Assembly: GCA_913063265.1 (NCBI GenBank)
Contig: CAJXZG010000015.1
Span: 17,335 to 81,334 of the forward strand
DNA length: 64,000 bases
Origin: an uncultured Prolixibacteraceae bacterium
GTDB taxonomy: Bacteria; Bacteroidota; Bacteroidia; Bacteroidales; Prolixibacteraceae
Reading direction: 5' to 3'
A program made the translations under genes and the position numbers. The first letter of the stretch is position 1, and every line of letters begins with the position of its first letter. The notes under the pieces were generated by a model. The model had not been told where the DNA came from. It made no database searches and saw nothing but the letters and a program-made list of their open reading frames with translations. Positions 34,202 through 43,428 of this stretch are shown in pieces.

Positions 34202-34765
34202 TTAAAGAGTAAGTTTGATGTCAAGTATAAAAATGTCATCAATTGCTTTGTCTCCCAGGTTGTCAAAAAATGAATCTGAACCATATCGAACATCGAATTT
34301 TGAACGGTCTACTTCAACCTGAGCAGAATATTCAAGATCATTTTTTGATACATCGAAAGTTATGTCTTCGGTTTTCCCTTTAATGGTAAGTTTACCGCTT
34401 ACGCTGGCTTTTCCATTATTAAATTGAGTAGATTTTATAACTTCAAACGAAGCTGTTGGGTATTTTTCTACAGCAAAAAAGTCATCCGATTTTAAATGTC
34501 CGACAAGTTTTTGTTTGTAACTTTTATCTTCAAGGTCGGTGTTTGAAATGGTTGTCATATCCAATAATACGGTGCCACCAACGATTTCACCATTTTTTAA
34601 ATCCAGGTAAGCACTTTTAATCTTTACTTCGCCCTTGTGTGCTCCACCAATTTTTTTACCTGTCCATTCAACAACTGATTTACCAATGTTGATTTCACTT
34701 TTTTGAGCTGAAACATTTAATGCCCCTGCTAAAAACAGAACCGCTAAAATTTTAATCGTTTTCAT
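34202..34765 (-). CDS. YceI-family periplasmic protein, copy 1
   Basis: The 187-residue exported protein has a signal peptide (KILAVLFLAGALNVSAQ, to about 20) and one YceI lipocalin-like beta-barrel. Blocks: SVVEWTGKKIGGAHKGEVKI, LVGHLKSDDFFAVEKYPTA, the VSGKLTIKGKTEDITFDV strand and RSKFDVRYGSDSFFDNLGDKAI. The fold binds long isoprenoid lipids such as quinones. It is cotranscribed with the YgiD-like gene (17 bases apart), and a Crp/Fnr regulator gene lies 134 bases upstream. A paralogue in the same arrangement lies at 58698-59324. Confidence 0.93.
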   Translation of the reverse strand: MKTIKILAVLFLAGALNVSAQKSEINIGKSVVEWTGKKIGGAHKGEVKIKSAYLDLKNGEIVGGTVLLDMTTISNTDLEDKSYKQKLVGHLKSDDFFAVEKYPTASFEVIKSTQFNNGKASVSGKLTIKGKTEDITFDVSKNDLEYSAQVEVDRSKFDVRYGSDSFFDNLGDKAIDDIFILDIKLTL

Positions 34766-34806
34766 ATCGCAATAATTTTAATCTTTAATTATTAATGTTT
34801 ACGATA

Positions 34807-34845
34807 CAAAAGTAGGTCAGCACAGAGGCTTCAACACTTGACCTA
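34807..34845 (-). promoter_or_regulatory. Promoter and candidate operator of YceI copy 1
   Basis: On the minus strand TACTTTTG (34814-34807) is a -7 box and TTG (34834-34832) a possible -33 box. An inverted repeat TAGGTCA (34813-34819), 19 bases, TGACCTA (34839-34845) brackets the promoter. Confidence 0.55.
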
Positions 34846-34899
34846 TGGTAAGAAATAAAATTGATGTATGTTAAGAAAATAGCTTTAAATACTATTGAA

Positions 34900-35475
34900 T
34901 TATTTCTGCTTTCTTATTCTGCTAAGGCTTTCAGGAGTAATGCCAAGGTAAGAGGCAATGTGTACAAGAGGAACCCGTTGAAATATTTCCGGGTGCTCTT
35001 TAAGCATTTCATTGTACCTGTCAACAGCTGTTTCCCACATGGTTGCACTTAACCTGTTTAATGCATTTATATATGCCTTCTGAAAAAGAATACGGAAATA
35101 CCTTTCCAGGCCCGGTATTTCAATTAATAACTGCTCCAGGCGATCCACCGGAATTCTCAGCAAATCGGAATCTTCAAATGCCTCAATATTGTATTTTGAG
35201 TTTTGCCGGGTAAAATAGCTGTCAATGTCACCTATCCAGTTATTATCCATTCTAATTTGGTAAACATGTTCCACACCCTTTGTATCAACATAAAAAGAGC
35301 GCAGACAACCTTTTTTAATAAAATACAGGTAATTACAGACCTGCCCTGAAACCAAAAGGTCTTTCTTTTTTTTTATAGACACAGGTTCAAAGGCAGATAA
35401 AATTTTAGCTTCGTCCTGTTTATTTATATTCGACCACTTATTTATGTAGTATATAAGTTTGTTTTCTTCAGGCAT
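34900..35475 (-). CDS. Crp/Fnr-family transcription regulator, copy 1
   Basis: The 191-residue regulator has a cyclic-nucleotide-binding-type beta-roll (about 20-130; CNYLYFIKKGCLRSFYVDTKGVEHVYQIRMDNNWIG, then LLRIPVDRLEQLL). A long dimer helix leads to a DNA-binding domain ending VHIASYLGITPESLSRIRKQK. There is no Cys cluster of the FNR kind, and the ligand is unknown. It lies upstream of YceI copy 1 on the same strand and probably controls it. The same pair occurs at 58698-59984. Confidence 0.9.
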   Translation of the reverse strand: MPEENKLIYYINKWSNINKQDEAKILSAFEPVSIKKKKDLLVSGQVCNYLYFIKKGCLRSFYVDTKGVEHVYQIRMDNNWIGDIDSYFTRQNSKYNIEAFEDSDLLRIPVDRLEQLLIEIPGLERYFRILFQKAYINALNRLSATMWETAVDRYNEMLKEHPEIFQRVPLVHIASYLGITPESLSRIRKQK

Positions 35476-35828
35476 TATTGAATAACCTTACTAATTTTTA
35501 GCTGCAAATTTAATTGAAAGTGGCGAATTACAAATCTCTGTGTTCAAATTGCACCTTACAGTTGATGTAAATACAGGTAGCAGTTTCCCGTAATGAGTTC
35601 CAGTCCAACACCGTAGATTTATATTACGGTTTAAATTGAAATATTCGTATAATTTTGGATTTGATTGAAAAATGGAAACTAAAAAAACTGAGTTCCGGAA
35701 CAAATTGATTCGGGATTTCAGCGCTGTGAAATGGTTTAATCGTTACAAGCCGTATTATAAATTGAATTACGTTAATATAAACTACCTCGTGTTGGAAAGT
35801 TGAGGTAGTTCATTATTTTTTGTTCGTT
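35476..35828. other. 353-base intergenic region holding a dispersed repeat
   Basis: No gene is supported; a 70-residue frame on the minus strand is mostly repeat sequence and was set aside. The region holds dispersed repeat copy 1 (35610-35725) and the leader of the Crp/Fnr gene. Confidence 0.6.
35610..35725 (+). repeat. Dispersed intergenic repeat, copy 1 of 4
   Basis: Shares ordered blocks with copies 2-4: AGATTTATATTACGG, TAATTTTGGATT, AAACTAAAAAAACTGAG, TTCCGGAACAAATTGATT. It lies between a Crp/Fnr gene and a lipoprotein gene. Confidence 0.75.
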
Positions 35829-36395
35829 TTAATATACTATTACTCCTTCTCCATTCAAATCAAAAATACCATTTACCCAGTCAACCGTGCCATGCAATTC
35901 ATAAGAACCTTTAGCTCCGTCAAATTTTCCTGTTCCTCCCGTTATTAAATACTGAAAGTGTGTTGTTTCATTTTCTACATAATAATTAATCACCATAACG
36001 TAAATTACATCTCCATTTGCAGCTGTTATTATACCTGTGATGTAAGCCGGAGTTCCTTCCGGAGGCACGCACCATGTATTTATTACATGAAATTTTCCTG
36101 TATGAGTAGCATTTCCGTTACCCTCACTTATTCCTTGCAATCCAAGTAAATCATTACAATTTGCATAGGGTACTACCTTCAAAATTCCGGTTGCTTTTTG
36201 GATTTTAAAGTTTTTCTCAACTGACTTACCAGATTTTAACTGAAATGCAGAAGGTGTAAGATCAAATTCAGAAAGCGGATAAAGAGCGATTTCTTCTGAT
36301 TTAAAACTATCAGAATCGGTCAGGTACTCATGATTTTGTTCCTCACAAGCAAATACAAGTACCAAAAGAATCGAAATACCTAAGATTTTTTTCAT
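35829..36395 (-). CDS. Lipoprotein, possible beta-barrel of dirigent/allene-oxide-cyclase type
   Basis: The 188-residue lipoprotein (LLVLVFACEEQ, lipobox Cys near 16) has a beta-rich mature part. The late block YLITGGTGKFDGAKGSYELHGTV (about 149-171) is the pattern seen in dirigent-like and allene-oxide-cyclase-like barrels. There a glycine-rich turn is followed by two strands. Two Cys residues (about 79 and 110) may form a disulfide. Function unknown. It stands alone between the repeat region and the hybrid kinase gene. Confidence 0.68.
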   Translation of the reverse strand: MKKILGISILLVLVFACEEQNHEYLTDSDSFKSEEIALYPLSEFDLTPSAFQLKSGKSVEKNFKIQKATGILKVVPYANCNDLLGLQGISEGNGNATHTGKFHVINTWCVPPEGTPAYITGIITAANGDVIYVMVINYYVENETTHFQYLITGGTGKFDGAKGSYELHGTVDWVNGIFDLNGEGVIVY

Positions 36396-36485
36396 GATTG
36401 ATAATTTTAATTAATACTTAACTAAAATTAGATCAAGAATAAAAACCTTACTTTGCTATTTGTCTCAATTGTTTTATCATTTGTC

Positions 36486-38630
36486 TCAAACATTTGATTT
36501 CTTCTCACTTGGCCTATAGCCAAATTCTTTATAAAACGAGGTACTGAAATGGGATAAATTTTTAAATCCCACCCGGAATGCCACCTCCGAAACATTAAAA
36601 TCCTCATTTGTAAGTAATTCCTTCGCCTTGTTCAATCTCAGCAATTTAATATATCTGCCGACTGAAATGTTAGTTAGAGCATTGAATTTACGGTATAGCT
36701 GGGCGCGGCTGACACCAATTTCTCTACAGATTTCACCTATGCCATATTCTTCATTATCAAGATTATGAACTAAGATCTCTCTTAGTTTTAACATAAAGGT
36801 GTCTTCTTTGTAAATGGCCGGATTCTTTGTTTCCGGGATATCAACAGCAGAATTGTATCTTTGATAAAGCTGTTGCCTGATTTCCAGGAGCTTCCTGATC
36901 CTGATGAATAACTCTTGCTGATGAAAAGGTTTGGTTAAATAAGCTTCAGCTCCGTATTCCAGTCCCTCCAATCTGGATTCCATATCAACTTTTGCAGTGA
37001 GAAAAATTACAGGTATATGACTGGTTCGGATATCTTTTTTCAGGCGCTTAACCATTTCATATCCATTCATTTGGGGCATCATAATATCACTTATTATGAT
37101 ATCCGGTATTTTGCTGATTGCTGTTAAAAGTCCATTCTCTCCATTTTTTTCCAAAACAACATTGTAATTCTCTTCCAGTATGGAAATTAAAAATTCAGCT
37201 ACATATTCATTATCTTCTACAATAAGAACAAGAGGTGATTTATTACCAACTTTCTTCGTAATATTTCTTACATCTTCTTTATTTGCTTTAACTGCAGTAA
37301 AATCAATTCCGTTTTCCTTTTTAGCCTTATTCATCCACGGCAATTGAATGGTAAATTCAGTTCCCTCTCCTAAAGTACTCTTTACCGAAATATTACCTCC
37401 AAGAAGATTAACCAACTCATAAGTAATATTTAATCCAATGCCTGTTCCTCCTGATTCATAGGCCCCATCAAATGCCCGATAATACCTTTTAAACAAATTT
37501 TGGAGATGCTCCGGCTCAATACCCCTTCCATTATCTGAAACCCTGAGAATTACATTTTTTTTATTTTCATTTCCTTCCAATGACATTGTAACAGTACCAT
37601 TTTCCCTTGTATATTTTATTGCGTTTGAAAAAAGGTTATAAATGATCTGGCGAATTTTATCCGGATCAAAATCCATTATAATTTTTTCTCTGCCTGAATG
37701 AAATTTTAAACCAATATTTTTAGTTTTTGCCATAAAAGCAAAACTATCCATCAGGTATTTTGTATATACCAGAATATCCCCCTGGATAAGTTGCACAGAC
37801 ATAGCCCTGGCTTCCATTTTATTATAATCCAGTATTTGAGTAATCAAGTTTAATAAAATCCTGATGTTTGTCCTTATTTTCTCAATTCCCGGCTTAAGCC
37901 ATTTTCTTGGATTATTCTCGATTTGAAATACAACACCGTCAATGACGGTTAGCGGAGTTCTGAATTCATGTGTTACATTCGTATAAAGTTTTGTTTTAAA
38001 TTGATCCAATTCTTTTAATTGCTTGGCTTCTTTTCTTTTTACTTCTTCAAGTTTCCTGCGTTGGTCTAGAAAACTTATAACCAGAAATAAAATATATCCG
38101 GCCTGCCACAAACAATTAATAGTGAAAAACAAAATATTCTGCTGCGGTGTCAATAAAGACATCCCTTTCATATCAGGTTTGAGAACTACTACCATAATTA
38201 TGGAAAGCAGGTAAATGATAAACAAGGAAAAAGTATATTTTGTGTTTTGGTAACTGATTGATACGATAATTACTGTCATTCCTGTAAATAAAAGGCCCGC
38301 AGAATGTAACAGTCCTCCCATCCTGATCATATAAAAACAAGTTACCAATAATACCATCACCTGAATAAGAAAAACCAGAAGATCGACTCTTTTCCGAATA
38401 AAAGGTATTATAATTAATGCAGGAAACACCAGTACGAACAGGATCAGCCCAAATTCAAAAATTATTGAAATATGCAAAAAAAGAGCCAGTAAGGTTAATC
38501 CAACAACAGCAAGTAAAGTTCCAAAAGAACTTAACCAGACATTTCTTCGTAAGATCAATTCATCGTCCGTAATTCCCGGAAAGGATAATATAAAATCTAA
38601 TTGATTTTTTACACGACTAAACACTTTCAA
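36486..38630 (-). CDS. One-piece hybrid two-component regulator with AraC output
   Basis: The protein has about 714 residues. Six membrane segments (about 30-200) precede HisKA with NVTHEFRTPLTV (His near 221) and HATPase (IIYNLFSNAIKYTREN, VSDNGRGIE, GTGIGLNITYELV). A receiver follows (about 470-585; LIVEDNEYVAEFL and IISDIMMPQMNGYEM). The C-terminal AraC domain has two helix-turn-helix units (EICREIGVSRAQLYRKF; VSEVAFRVGFKNLSHFSTSF). Unlike the polysaccharide-sensing hybrids of Bacteroides it has no large periplasmic propeller, so it probably senses a membrane or small ligand. The start is TTG 38630 or GTG six bases on; no ATG suits. Nearby pectate lyase genes may be targets. Confidence 0.9.
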   Translation of the reverse strand: MKVFSRVKNQLDFILSFPGITDDELILRRNVWLSSFGTLLAVVGLTLLALFLHISIIFEFGLILFVLVFPALIIIPFIRKRVDLLVFLIQVMVLLVTCFYMIRMGGLLHSAGLLFTGMTVIIVSISYQNTKYTFSLFIIYLLSIIMVVVLKPDMKGMSLLTPQQNILFFTINCLWQAGYILFLVISFLDQRRKLEEVKRKEAKQLKELDQFKTKLYTNVTHEFRTPLTVIDGVVFQIENNPRKWLKPGIEKIRTNIRILLNLITQILDYNKMEARAMSVQLIQGDILVYTKYLMDSFAFMAKTKNIGLKFHSGREKIIMDFDPDKIRQIIYNLFSNAIKYTRENGTVTMSLEGNENKKNVILRVSDNGRGIEPEHLQNLFKRYYRAFDGAYESGGTGIGLNITYELVNLLGGNISVKSTLGEGTEFTIQLPWMNKAKKENGIDFTAVKANKEDVRNITKKVGNKSPLVLIVEDNEYVAEFLISILEENYNVVLEKNGENGLLTAISKIPDIIISDIMMPQMNGYEMVKRLKKDIRTSHIPVIFLTAKVDMESRLEGLEYGAEAYLTKPFHQQELFIRIRKLLEIRQQLYQRYNSAVDIPETKNPAIYKEDTFMLKLREILVHNLDNEEYGIGEICREIGVSRAQLYRKFNALTNISVGRYIKLLRLNKAKELLTNEDFNVSEVAFRVGFKNLSHFSTSFYKEFGYRPSEKKSNV

Positions 38631-38786
38631 TAATATTAGCTTGCCTTTTTGTCTTTTAGCAATTTTAAAATCTTATCATTTATAATATTTATTCACTTTA
38701 TAAACTATGTTGGCAATCTTATGAACTCCCGATGTCTGAATAAATCGAATTCAAATGAGGATTATTATTCAGCATGAATACCCCGG

Positions 38787-39250
38787 TCAAAATCTGATTC
38801 TTAAATTAACACCGGGCACGGATTTTTTAGTTGCCAAATTGTACTGAACACAGGGCCTCAGTTCAATACTGGCTTTATAAAAGCTGTTCCTTTTACATTA
38901 TTAATTCTTTCGACTCTCTTTTTACCCGTAAGGTTTGCAGGTATCCCTACTGCAAATGAAGCAGTGCCCAGTATAAGTCCACTTCCACCGATGACAATTA
39001 AAGAATAACTGTCGACTCCAAATCCCCAATCAGAACCAAGAATCATTGTTAACACTGCTGTCCCATAAGAAATACCCCCTATAATATTAAGTGTTCTGCC
39101 TGTCTTTTGCAGTTTCAATGCTTTGTTCATGTACGTATTCAGTTCTTCCTGAGAGGCATTTTGGAGATTATCCATCGAATATTTTTCCTGCGCCTGACCT
39201 GCCACAACAACTAAAAAAATCAAAAAAATAATCATCTTAATTTTTTTCAT
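38787..39250 (-). pseudogene. Small exported protein with a probable C-terminal frameshift
   Basis: The intact frame gives 130 residues: signal peptide (IIFLIFLVVVAGQAQ), a helical part (QEELNTYMNKALKLQKTGRT) and two glycine-rich hydrophobic segments, ending TAFIKPVLN. Reading on after adding one base in the TTTT run (38879-38882) extends it by about 25 residues. That tail ends YNLATKKSVPGVNLRIRF (stop 38787-38789), the kind of last strand seen in exported Bacteroidota proteins. The simplest reading is a one-base loss in a homopolymer, either real or a sequencing slip. The family is not recognised. If the shorter frame is real, the gene is 38858-39250. Confidence 0.65.
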
Positions 39251-39373
39251 GATGTTTTGGTTTTTATTAATAAAATTACAAAAAATAATGCACTAATCCC
39301 CTAATTGTATGGCATATACGGTAAGGGAATGAATAAATTTTTGCAGCAGATTACCGGATTGATCTCAAGTCAG

Positions 39374-39481
39374 GCACCTAAGATTTAAATTTTGGTTTTG
39401 ATTGTAACGCTCGGGTAATTCCGGATTAAATTGAAAACAGGATACTAAAATGAGTTCCGGATTTTATTGATTTGGAAATTA
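39374..39481 (+). repeat. Dispersed intergenic repeat, copy 2 of 4
   Basis: Blocks CACCTAAGATTTAAATTTTGG, GGATTAAATTGAAAACAGGA, GAGTTCCGGATTT and TTGATTTGGAAATTA match the other copies. It runs up to the stop codon of the small membrane protein gene at 39479. Confidence 0.78.
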
Positions 39482-39859
39482 GTTGATTGCAACAATCAGG
39501 CTTGTGATTAGCTGAATTAAAGCCACCGGAGCCCAGATACGTTCAATCTTGCTGGGTGTAATTGTATTCATAAATGTACTAATGCCAAAAAATGCTACGA
39601 CAAACCAAATTCCAATCCGCGTAAATGTTTTAAACTGACTAAGAAGAAGTTCAGCTTCTGATAAGACAATTAATGCAATAAATGACAGTATAAACATATT
39701 TAGAATTGCCACAACTCTCATTTTAGGTGGGTATTTCCCGGGATATCTGCCACCCATAGATGCTTCTCCCCATGGCACTCCGGCAGCTAAACATCCCTGA
39801 AAAATGATTACAATCCCGGTTAATATGCTAAAAACTACAGCTGATATATGTTCCGGCAT
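39479..39859 (-). CDS. Small four-segment membrane protein
   Basis: The 126-residue protein has four hydrophobic segments (about 5-26, 48-70, 80-99 and 107-124). A conserved-looking loop GVPWGEASMGGRYPGKYPPKM lies between the first two. The loop is shared by small membrane proteins of unknown role in several phyla, as far as I recall. It is a single gene; a dispersed repeat abuts its 3' end. Function unknown. Confidence 0.7.
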   Translation of the reverse strand: MPEHISAVVFSILTGIVIIFQGCLAAGVPWGEASMGGRYPGKYPPKMRVVAILNMFILSFIALIVLSEAELLLSQFKTFTRIGIWFVVAFFGISTFMNTITPSKIERIWAPVALIQLITSLIVAIN

Positions 39860-40022
39860 ATTATTACATTTATAAATTCCATTCAGTATTTGACTAAAAT
39901 TTTAAAACGCACTGATATTTGGTTTGTTCAAAAATTGTAAAAGTAGTGGCAGTCCCAATAGCTTTTGGAAGTGTGATAATTTTCTGTTAATCTGCTAAAC
40001 AATTTGAGCGCCTGTCTGCTAA

Positions 40023-40048
40023 AATGCAGTCCAGGCAAGGACTGCATT
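40023..40048 (-). terminator. Hairpin terminator of the pectate lyase gene
   Basis: AATGCAGTCC and GGACTGCATT form a perfect 10-pair stem with a six-base loop; on the minus strand TTTT overlaps and follows the stem. It lies 60 bases beyond the lyase stop. Confidence 0.7.
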
Positions 40049-40107
40049 CTTCTATACCCGGCACTTTCCATGTTATTGTTTTACAAAATGCTGTGCCGTT
40101 ATGAATT

Positions 40108-41487
40108 TTATCGTATGCTGTTTAAATATTTTTCCAACATCGTATATCCGTCTGAACCAATGTTATTTCTGTCCTCAGGATTTTTTTTATCAAGCTTGTT
40201 TTTATCTTCCCAAACATCAGGCATACCATCATGGTCGGTATCTTTTGGCGCTTTTTTATTTTTTAGTTCAGGCCATCCTCCCACATCTTCCTGTGTATCA
40301 ATAATACCGCATATTTTTGTATTATCTGCGACCTGATGTTCTGTTTTATAGCTTTTTCCTTCAAAAGTTGCATAACCGCCACGTACTTCTTTTAGTATAC
40401 GTTCATCTGTCGCATCTCTTTTTGGCAATTTTGCTCCGGCATTTTCAAGTACTATTTGATATGCTTCTTCTGCTGTCTGCTGGTTAACGGGCATTGATGG
40501 CCAGGGCTCTTCAAGTTTGATTTTTTTAAAAGACATTTTGGTTTGTACTCCGCCATTCCAGTTGTCTGACGAAACATCTTTGTTGCCTTCAACTCTATTT
40601 TCTGCTATATACCATTTGCTATAGTCATCCTCACTTCTGAATGAAGGATTTGCAATTCTGTGCATTACCTCACCCGGTCTTGTTGCCGGGCCCGGTTTAT
40701 AATAGTTGGCCACTATATTTAAGTTTGTAAAATTGAATTTATCATTTCCACTTTGAAACTTTTCGCCACCGTAAAGACTTTGATAGCCCCAGTTGTAAAT
40801 AACATTATTTCTGTAATCTGTATTTCCGCATCCTGACGCCATGCGGGGATTACGACTTGAATGGTGGGCCAGTAAATTGTGATGGTAAGTACTGTAATTA
40901 CTTCCCCAGATTCCGCCAAATCCGTGAGAACCTTTAACATGATTGGAATGGCTCATACTTTCAGAAACAATACACCATTGCACAGTGATACTGTCACAAT
41001 GATAAACCGACATACACTCATCGACACTCCAACTTGCAGATATATGGTCTAAAATAACGTGCTTACAATATCTGCCTGACACTGCATCATAATCATTACC
41101 TGATTCATCTCCCAACCTTACCCGTAAATATCTTATTATTACATTATCTGCTCCGATATTAAGCGGATGTCGCCGTATACAAATGCCATCTCCGGGTGCA
41201 GTCTGACCCGCTATGGTAATAAAAGGATTTCTGATGGTTAAAGCACTTTCAAGAATAATCGTTCCTGATACTCTGAAAACAACCGTGCGGGGTTCTGAAG
41301 TTTCAATTGCCGCTCTCAAACTGCCTTCCCCGCTATCATTTAAATTGGTAACTTCATATACAACTCCACCCCGACCACCTTTGGTATATTTACCATATCC
41401 TTCGGCGGTTGGAAAAGCCAATTGCTGAGACCATAAATTGAAAACGGTCAATATCCAAATTAGTCCTGTAAATAATGTTTTTTTCAT
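40108..41487 (-). CDS. Pectate lyase-like polysaccharide lyase (PL1 type)
   Basis: This exported beta-helix protein has 459 residues, with a signal peptide (LIWILTVFNLWSQ). Blocks typical of the Bacteroidota PL1-type lyases: FPTAEGYGKYTKGGRGG, VTNLNDSGEGSLRAAIE, VVFRVSGTI, ITIAGQTAPGDGI, DHISASWSVDE and HHSSRNPRMASGC. The C-terminal 50 residues carry a calcium-type motif DTDHDGMPDVWEDKN. It should cut de-esterified pectin or a related uronan. It heads a run of exported enzymes on the minus strand and is followed by a hairpin. Fold assignment is firm; the exact CAZy subfamily is not. Confidence 0.9.
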   Translation of the reverse strand: MKKTLFTGLIWILTVFNLWSQQLAFPTAEGYGKYTKGGRGGVVYEVTNLNDSGEGSLRAAIETSEPRTVVFRVSGTIILESALTIRNPFITIAGQTAPGDGICIRRHPLNIGADNVIIRYLRVRLGDESGNDYDAVSGRYCKHVILDHISASWSVDECMSVYHCDSITVQWCIVSESMSHSNHVKGSHGFGGIWGSNYSTYHHNLLAHHSSRNPRMASGCGNTDYRNNVIYNWGYQSLYGGEKFQSGNDKFNFTNLNIVANYYKPGPATRPGEVMHRIANPSFRSEDDYSKWYIAENRVEGNKDVSSDNWNGGVQTKMSFKKIKLEEPWPSMPVNQQTAEEAYQIVLENAGAKLPKRDATDERILKEVRGGYATFEGKSYKTEHQVADNTKICGIIDTQEDVGGWPELKNKKAPKDTDHDGMPDVWEDKNKLDKKNPEDRNNIGSDGYTMLEKYLNSIR

Positions 41488-41598
41488 AATAACGATTTTA
41501 ATTAATTGCAGAATGTGTTATTGGATGAATCAAAACGGCTGGTATTTTTATACTGCATATGTTTTGGTAAAATTATCACATATCCATTGTTGGGCGCT

Positions 41599-42405
41599 TT
41601 ACAATTTACCAATTTTTTTCACGATTTCCCCGCTTGGCTGAACGGTTAGAAAATCAATTTTTATTAAGCGTCTGAGCAGATTGTCCAGATAAGTGGTACT
41701 AACCGGTCCCCACCCTTCTTCATCCAATCCATGAAGATTTAAGATTAGCCAGCCTCCTTCTCCTGCCAAAAAATTATTAATCTCCTTCTCAACATAATCA
41801 TCACAAAAGTCAGGACCATGCCCCCAACAACCTAAACGCAACGGGAACTCTCCAGCAGGGAAATCATTTACCATAGAATCTTTCAATACCAGCCATCCAC
41901 CTGTACGAATTGCTGACACTTTGGACAACACAAATTTTTCCAGCTCAGGCGTGGAAGCGTTGTAAGCGAAGTTGTAAACTGCTCCTTTAGCCTTGTATCC
42001 CGATAAATTCTCTTCAAAATAAACCAGACATTTTTCAATATTGTCCTTTGCTTTTTCAATGGGGATTTCAGTAAGATTCAGATGCTCCCATGTATGCGGC
42101 ATAATTTCATGTCCGCGTTCTTTCAATTTATTCCAGTCATTAAAATCCCCCAGCAGATTTTGCGGAATCCATTGTGGTTCAGTATTAAAACTTTTCAAAT
42201 GCCCTGTAGCAATAACATTCAAACAGGCTTTTAAACCATAATATTCATGAATTTCCGCAATTTTGTAAAACGATTTTTTGAACCCGTCATCAAAACTCAA
42301 GGTTAATGCATGAGTCTTTTCAGGTTCAGCCACGATGCCCATGGAACCAAGGCTAAAGGTTCCGGCAACAGCAGCAGTATTTTTGATAAAGTTTCTGCGA
42401 TCCAT
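41599..42405 (-). CDS. Polysaccharide deacetylase family protein, exported
   Basis: The 268-residue protein has a twin-arginine-type leader (MDRRNFIKNTAAVAGTFSLG). A NodB-like carbohydrate esterase domain follows: LSFDDGFKKSFYKIAE (metal-binding Asp pair), MPHTWEHLNLTEI (His ligands) and a late WLILNLHGLDEEGWGP block. It should remove acetyl groups from a glycan outside the cytoplasm. It begins seven bases after the stop of the alpha/beta-hydrolase gene, so the two are cotranscribed. Substrate unknown. Confidence 0.85.
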   Translation of the reverse strand: MDRRNFIKNTAAVAGTFSLGSMGIVAEPEKTHALTLSFDDGFKKSFYKIAEIHEYYGLKACLNVIATGHLKSFNTEPQWIPQNLLGDFNDWNKLKERGHEIMPHTWEHLNLTEIPIEKAKDNIEKCLVYFEENLSGYKAKGAVYNFAYNASTPELEKFVLSKVSAIRTGGWLVLKDSMVNDFPAGEFPLRLGCWGHGPDFCDDYVEKEINNFLAGEGGWLILNLHGLDEEGWGPVSTTYLDNLLRRLIKIDFLTVQPSGEIVKKIGKL

Positions 42406-42412
42406 TGATAAC

Positions 42413-43351
42413 TTATTTAAAATGAGAATTTATCCAATCTGTAAGCTCCCTGTCGAAATGCTGACTTTCTTCCATCTGGGGGGTATGGCCGCTTTTTTCA
42501 AAAAGTACAAGTTTAAAATCAGCAATGTTCTCATAGGCAGGGTGCCAGAGTGTATAGGGTATTACATAATCATACTTTCCCAGTCCGACAAACATCGGAA
42601 CTTTGATTTCTACGGCAGGATCAAACATATTGTATTCGTGAAACACTTTTGTAAACAGGTGCTGCGTCACTTCTGAATGTACTGTCATATCTTTCCAGAG
42701 CCAGGCTGCATCATATTCCGGATTAAACCAATATTGTGGCGACATGTTGTTGTATCTGGCAGAAGCCTCTTCCTGTCCGGTCAGCCGATCAAGTTCCTGT
42801 ACTTTTCCCCAGTTTTCTTCCTGAAGTCTTTTTCGTTCCGGTGAAGCACTTGCCCAAAGTGCTTCGGCCTTTTTGGTATAGGTGTCATTGCCCCATTCAG
42901 CGGGAGAGCCAATTACAATTAATCCGGAAACCTTGTCTCCAAATTTTTTGACATATTCAGTGGCGATGGTACCATGAATACTATGGCCCATTATCAAAGG
43001 CATTTCCAGACCCAGTGCCTCCCGTATCTGTTCCACATCCTGTACAATAGATTCAATGTTTACCTTGTCAAGATTTTCTGCCGCATAAGCTTTTGCAAAC
43101 CATTTCATATCTACAAAATACATCTTTAAATGCTGCCTTAAGCTGGTGGAAAAAGTTCGGGGATAATAAATGGAAGAACCGATAACCAAACAGGGTTTCC
43201 CCTCCCCTTCAATTCTATAACTTAGCAAGCTGCCATCTACTTTTATTTCGCCTGAATCGGCACCTGGGCATTTGCTGTTCGACTGTGCAACCAGACTAGT
43301 AGCCAGAAAGAAGAAAACGACACAAACTATTTGTCTTTTAGTTATTCTCAT
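42413..43351 (-). CDS. Exported alpha/beta-hydrolase
   Basis: The 312-residue protein has a signal peptide (VCVVFFFLATSLVAQ). The fold blocks are YRIEGEGKPCLVIGSSIYYP, LIMGHSIHGTIATEYVKKF (nucleophile Ser near 122), VPMFVGLGKYDYVIPY (acid) and VLFEKSGHTPQMEE (His). It resembles peptidase-family S33 or epoxide-hydrolase-like enzymes. It is first of a two-gene unit with the deacetylase seven bases downstream; the pair may remove ester groups from a polymer before its cleavage. The start is ATG 43351. Confidence 0.85.
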   Translation of the reverse strand: MRITKRQIVCVVFFFLATSLVAQSNSKCPGADSGEIKVDGSLLSYRIEGEGKPCLVIGSSIYYPRTFSTSLRQHLKMYFVDMKWFAKAYAAENLDKVNIESIVQDVEQIREALGLEMPLIMGHSIHGTIATEYVKKFGDKVSGLIVIGSPAEWGNDTYTKKAEALWASASPERKRLQEENWGKVQELDRLTGQEEASARYNNMSPQYWFNPEYDAAWLWKDMTVHSEVTQHLFTKVFHEYNMFDPAVEIKVPMFVGLGKYDYVIPYTLWHPAYENIADFKLVLFEKSGHTPQMEESQHFDRELTDWINSHFK

Positions 43352-43428
43352 TTTATTGATGTGTTGAACTTAACATTCATTCATAGATAAACTGTAAAAC
43401 CCTGAACAGATACTACTGCGACAGGTGA

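Noticed and set aside
35491..35703. Minus-strand frame of 70 codons
   Set aside because: It lies mostly inside dispersed repeat copy 1, has no signal, domain or promoter, and no matching frame exists in the other repeat copies.
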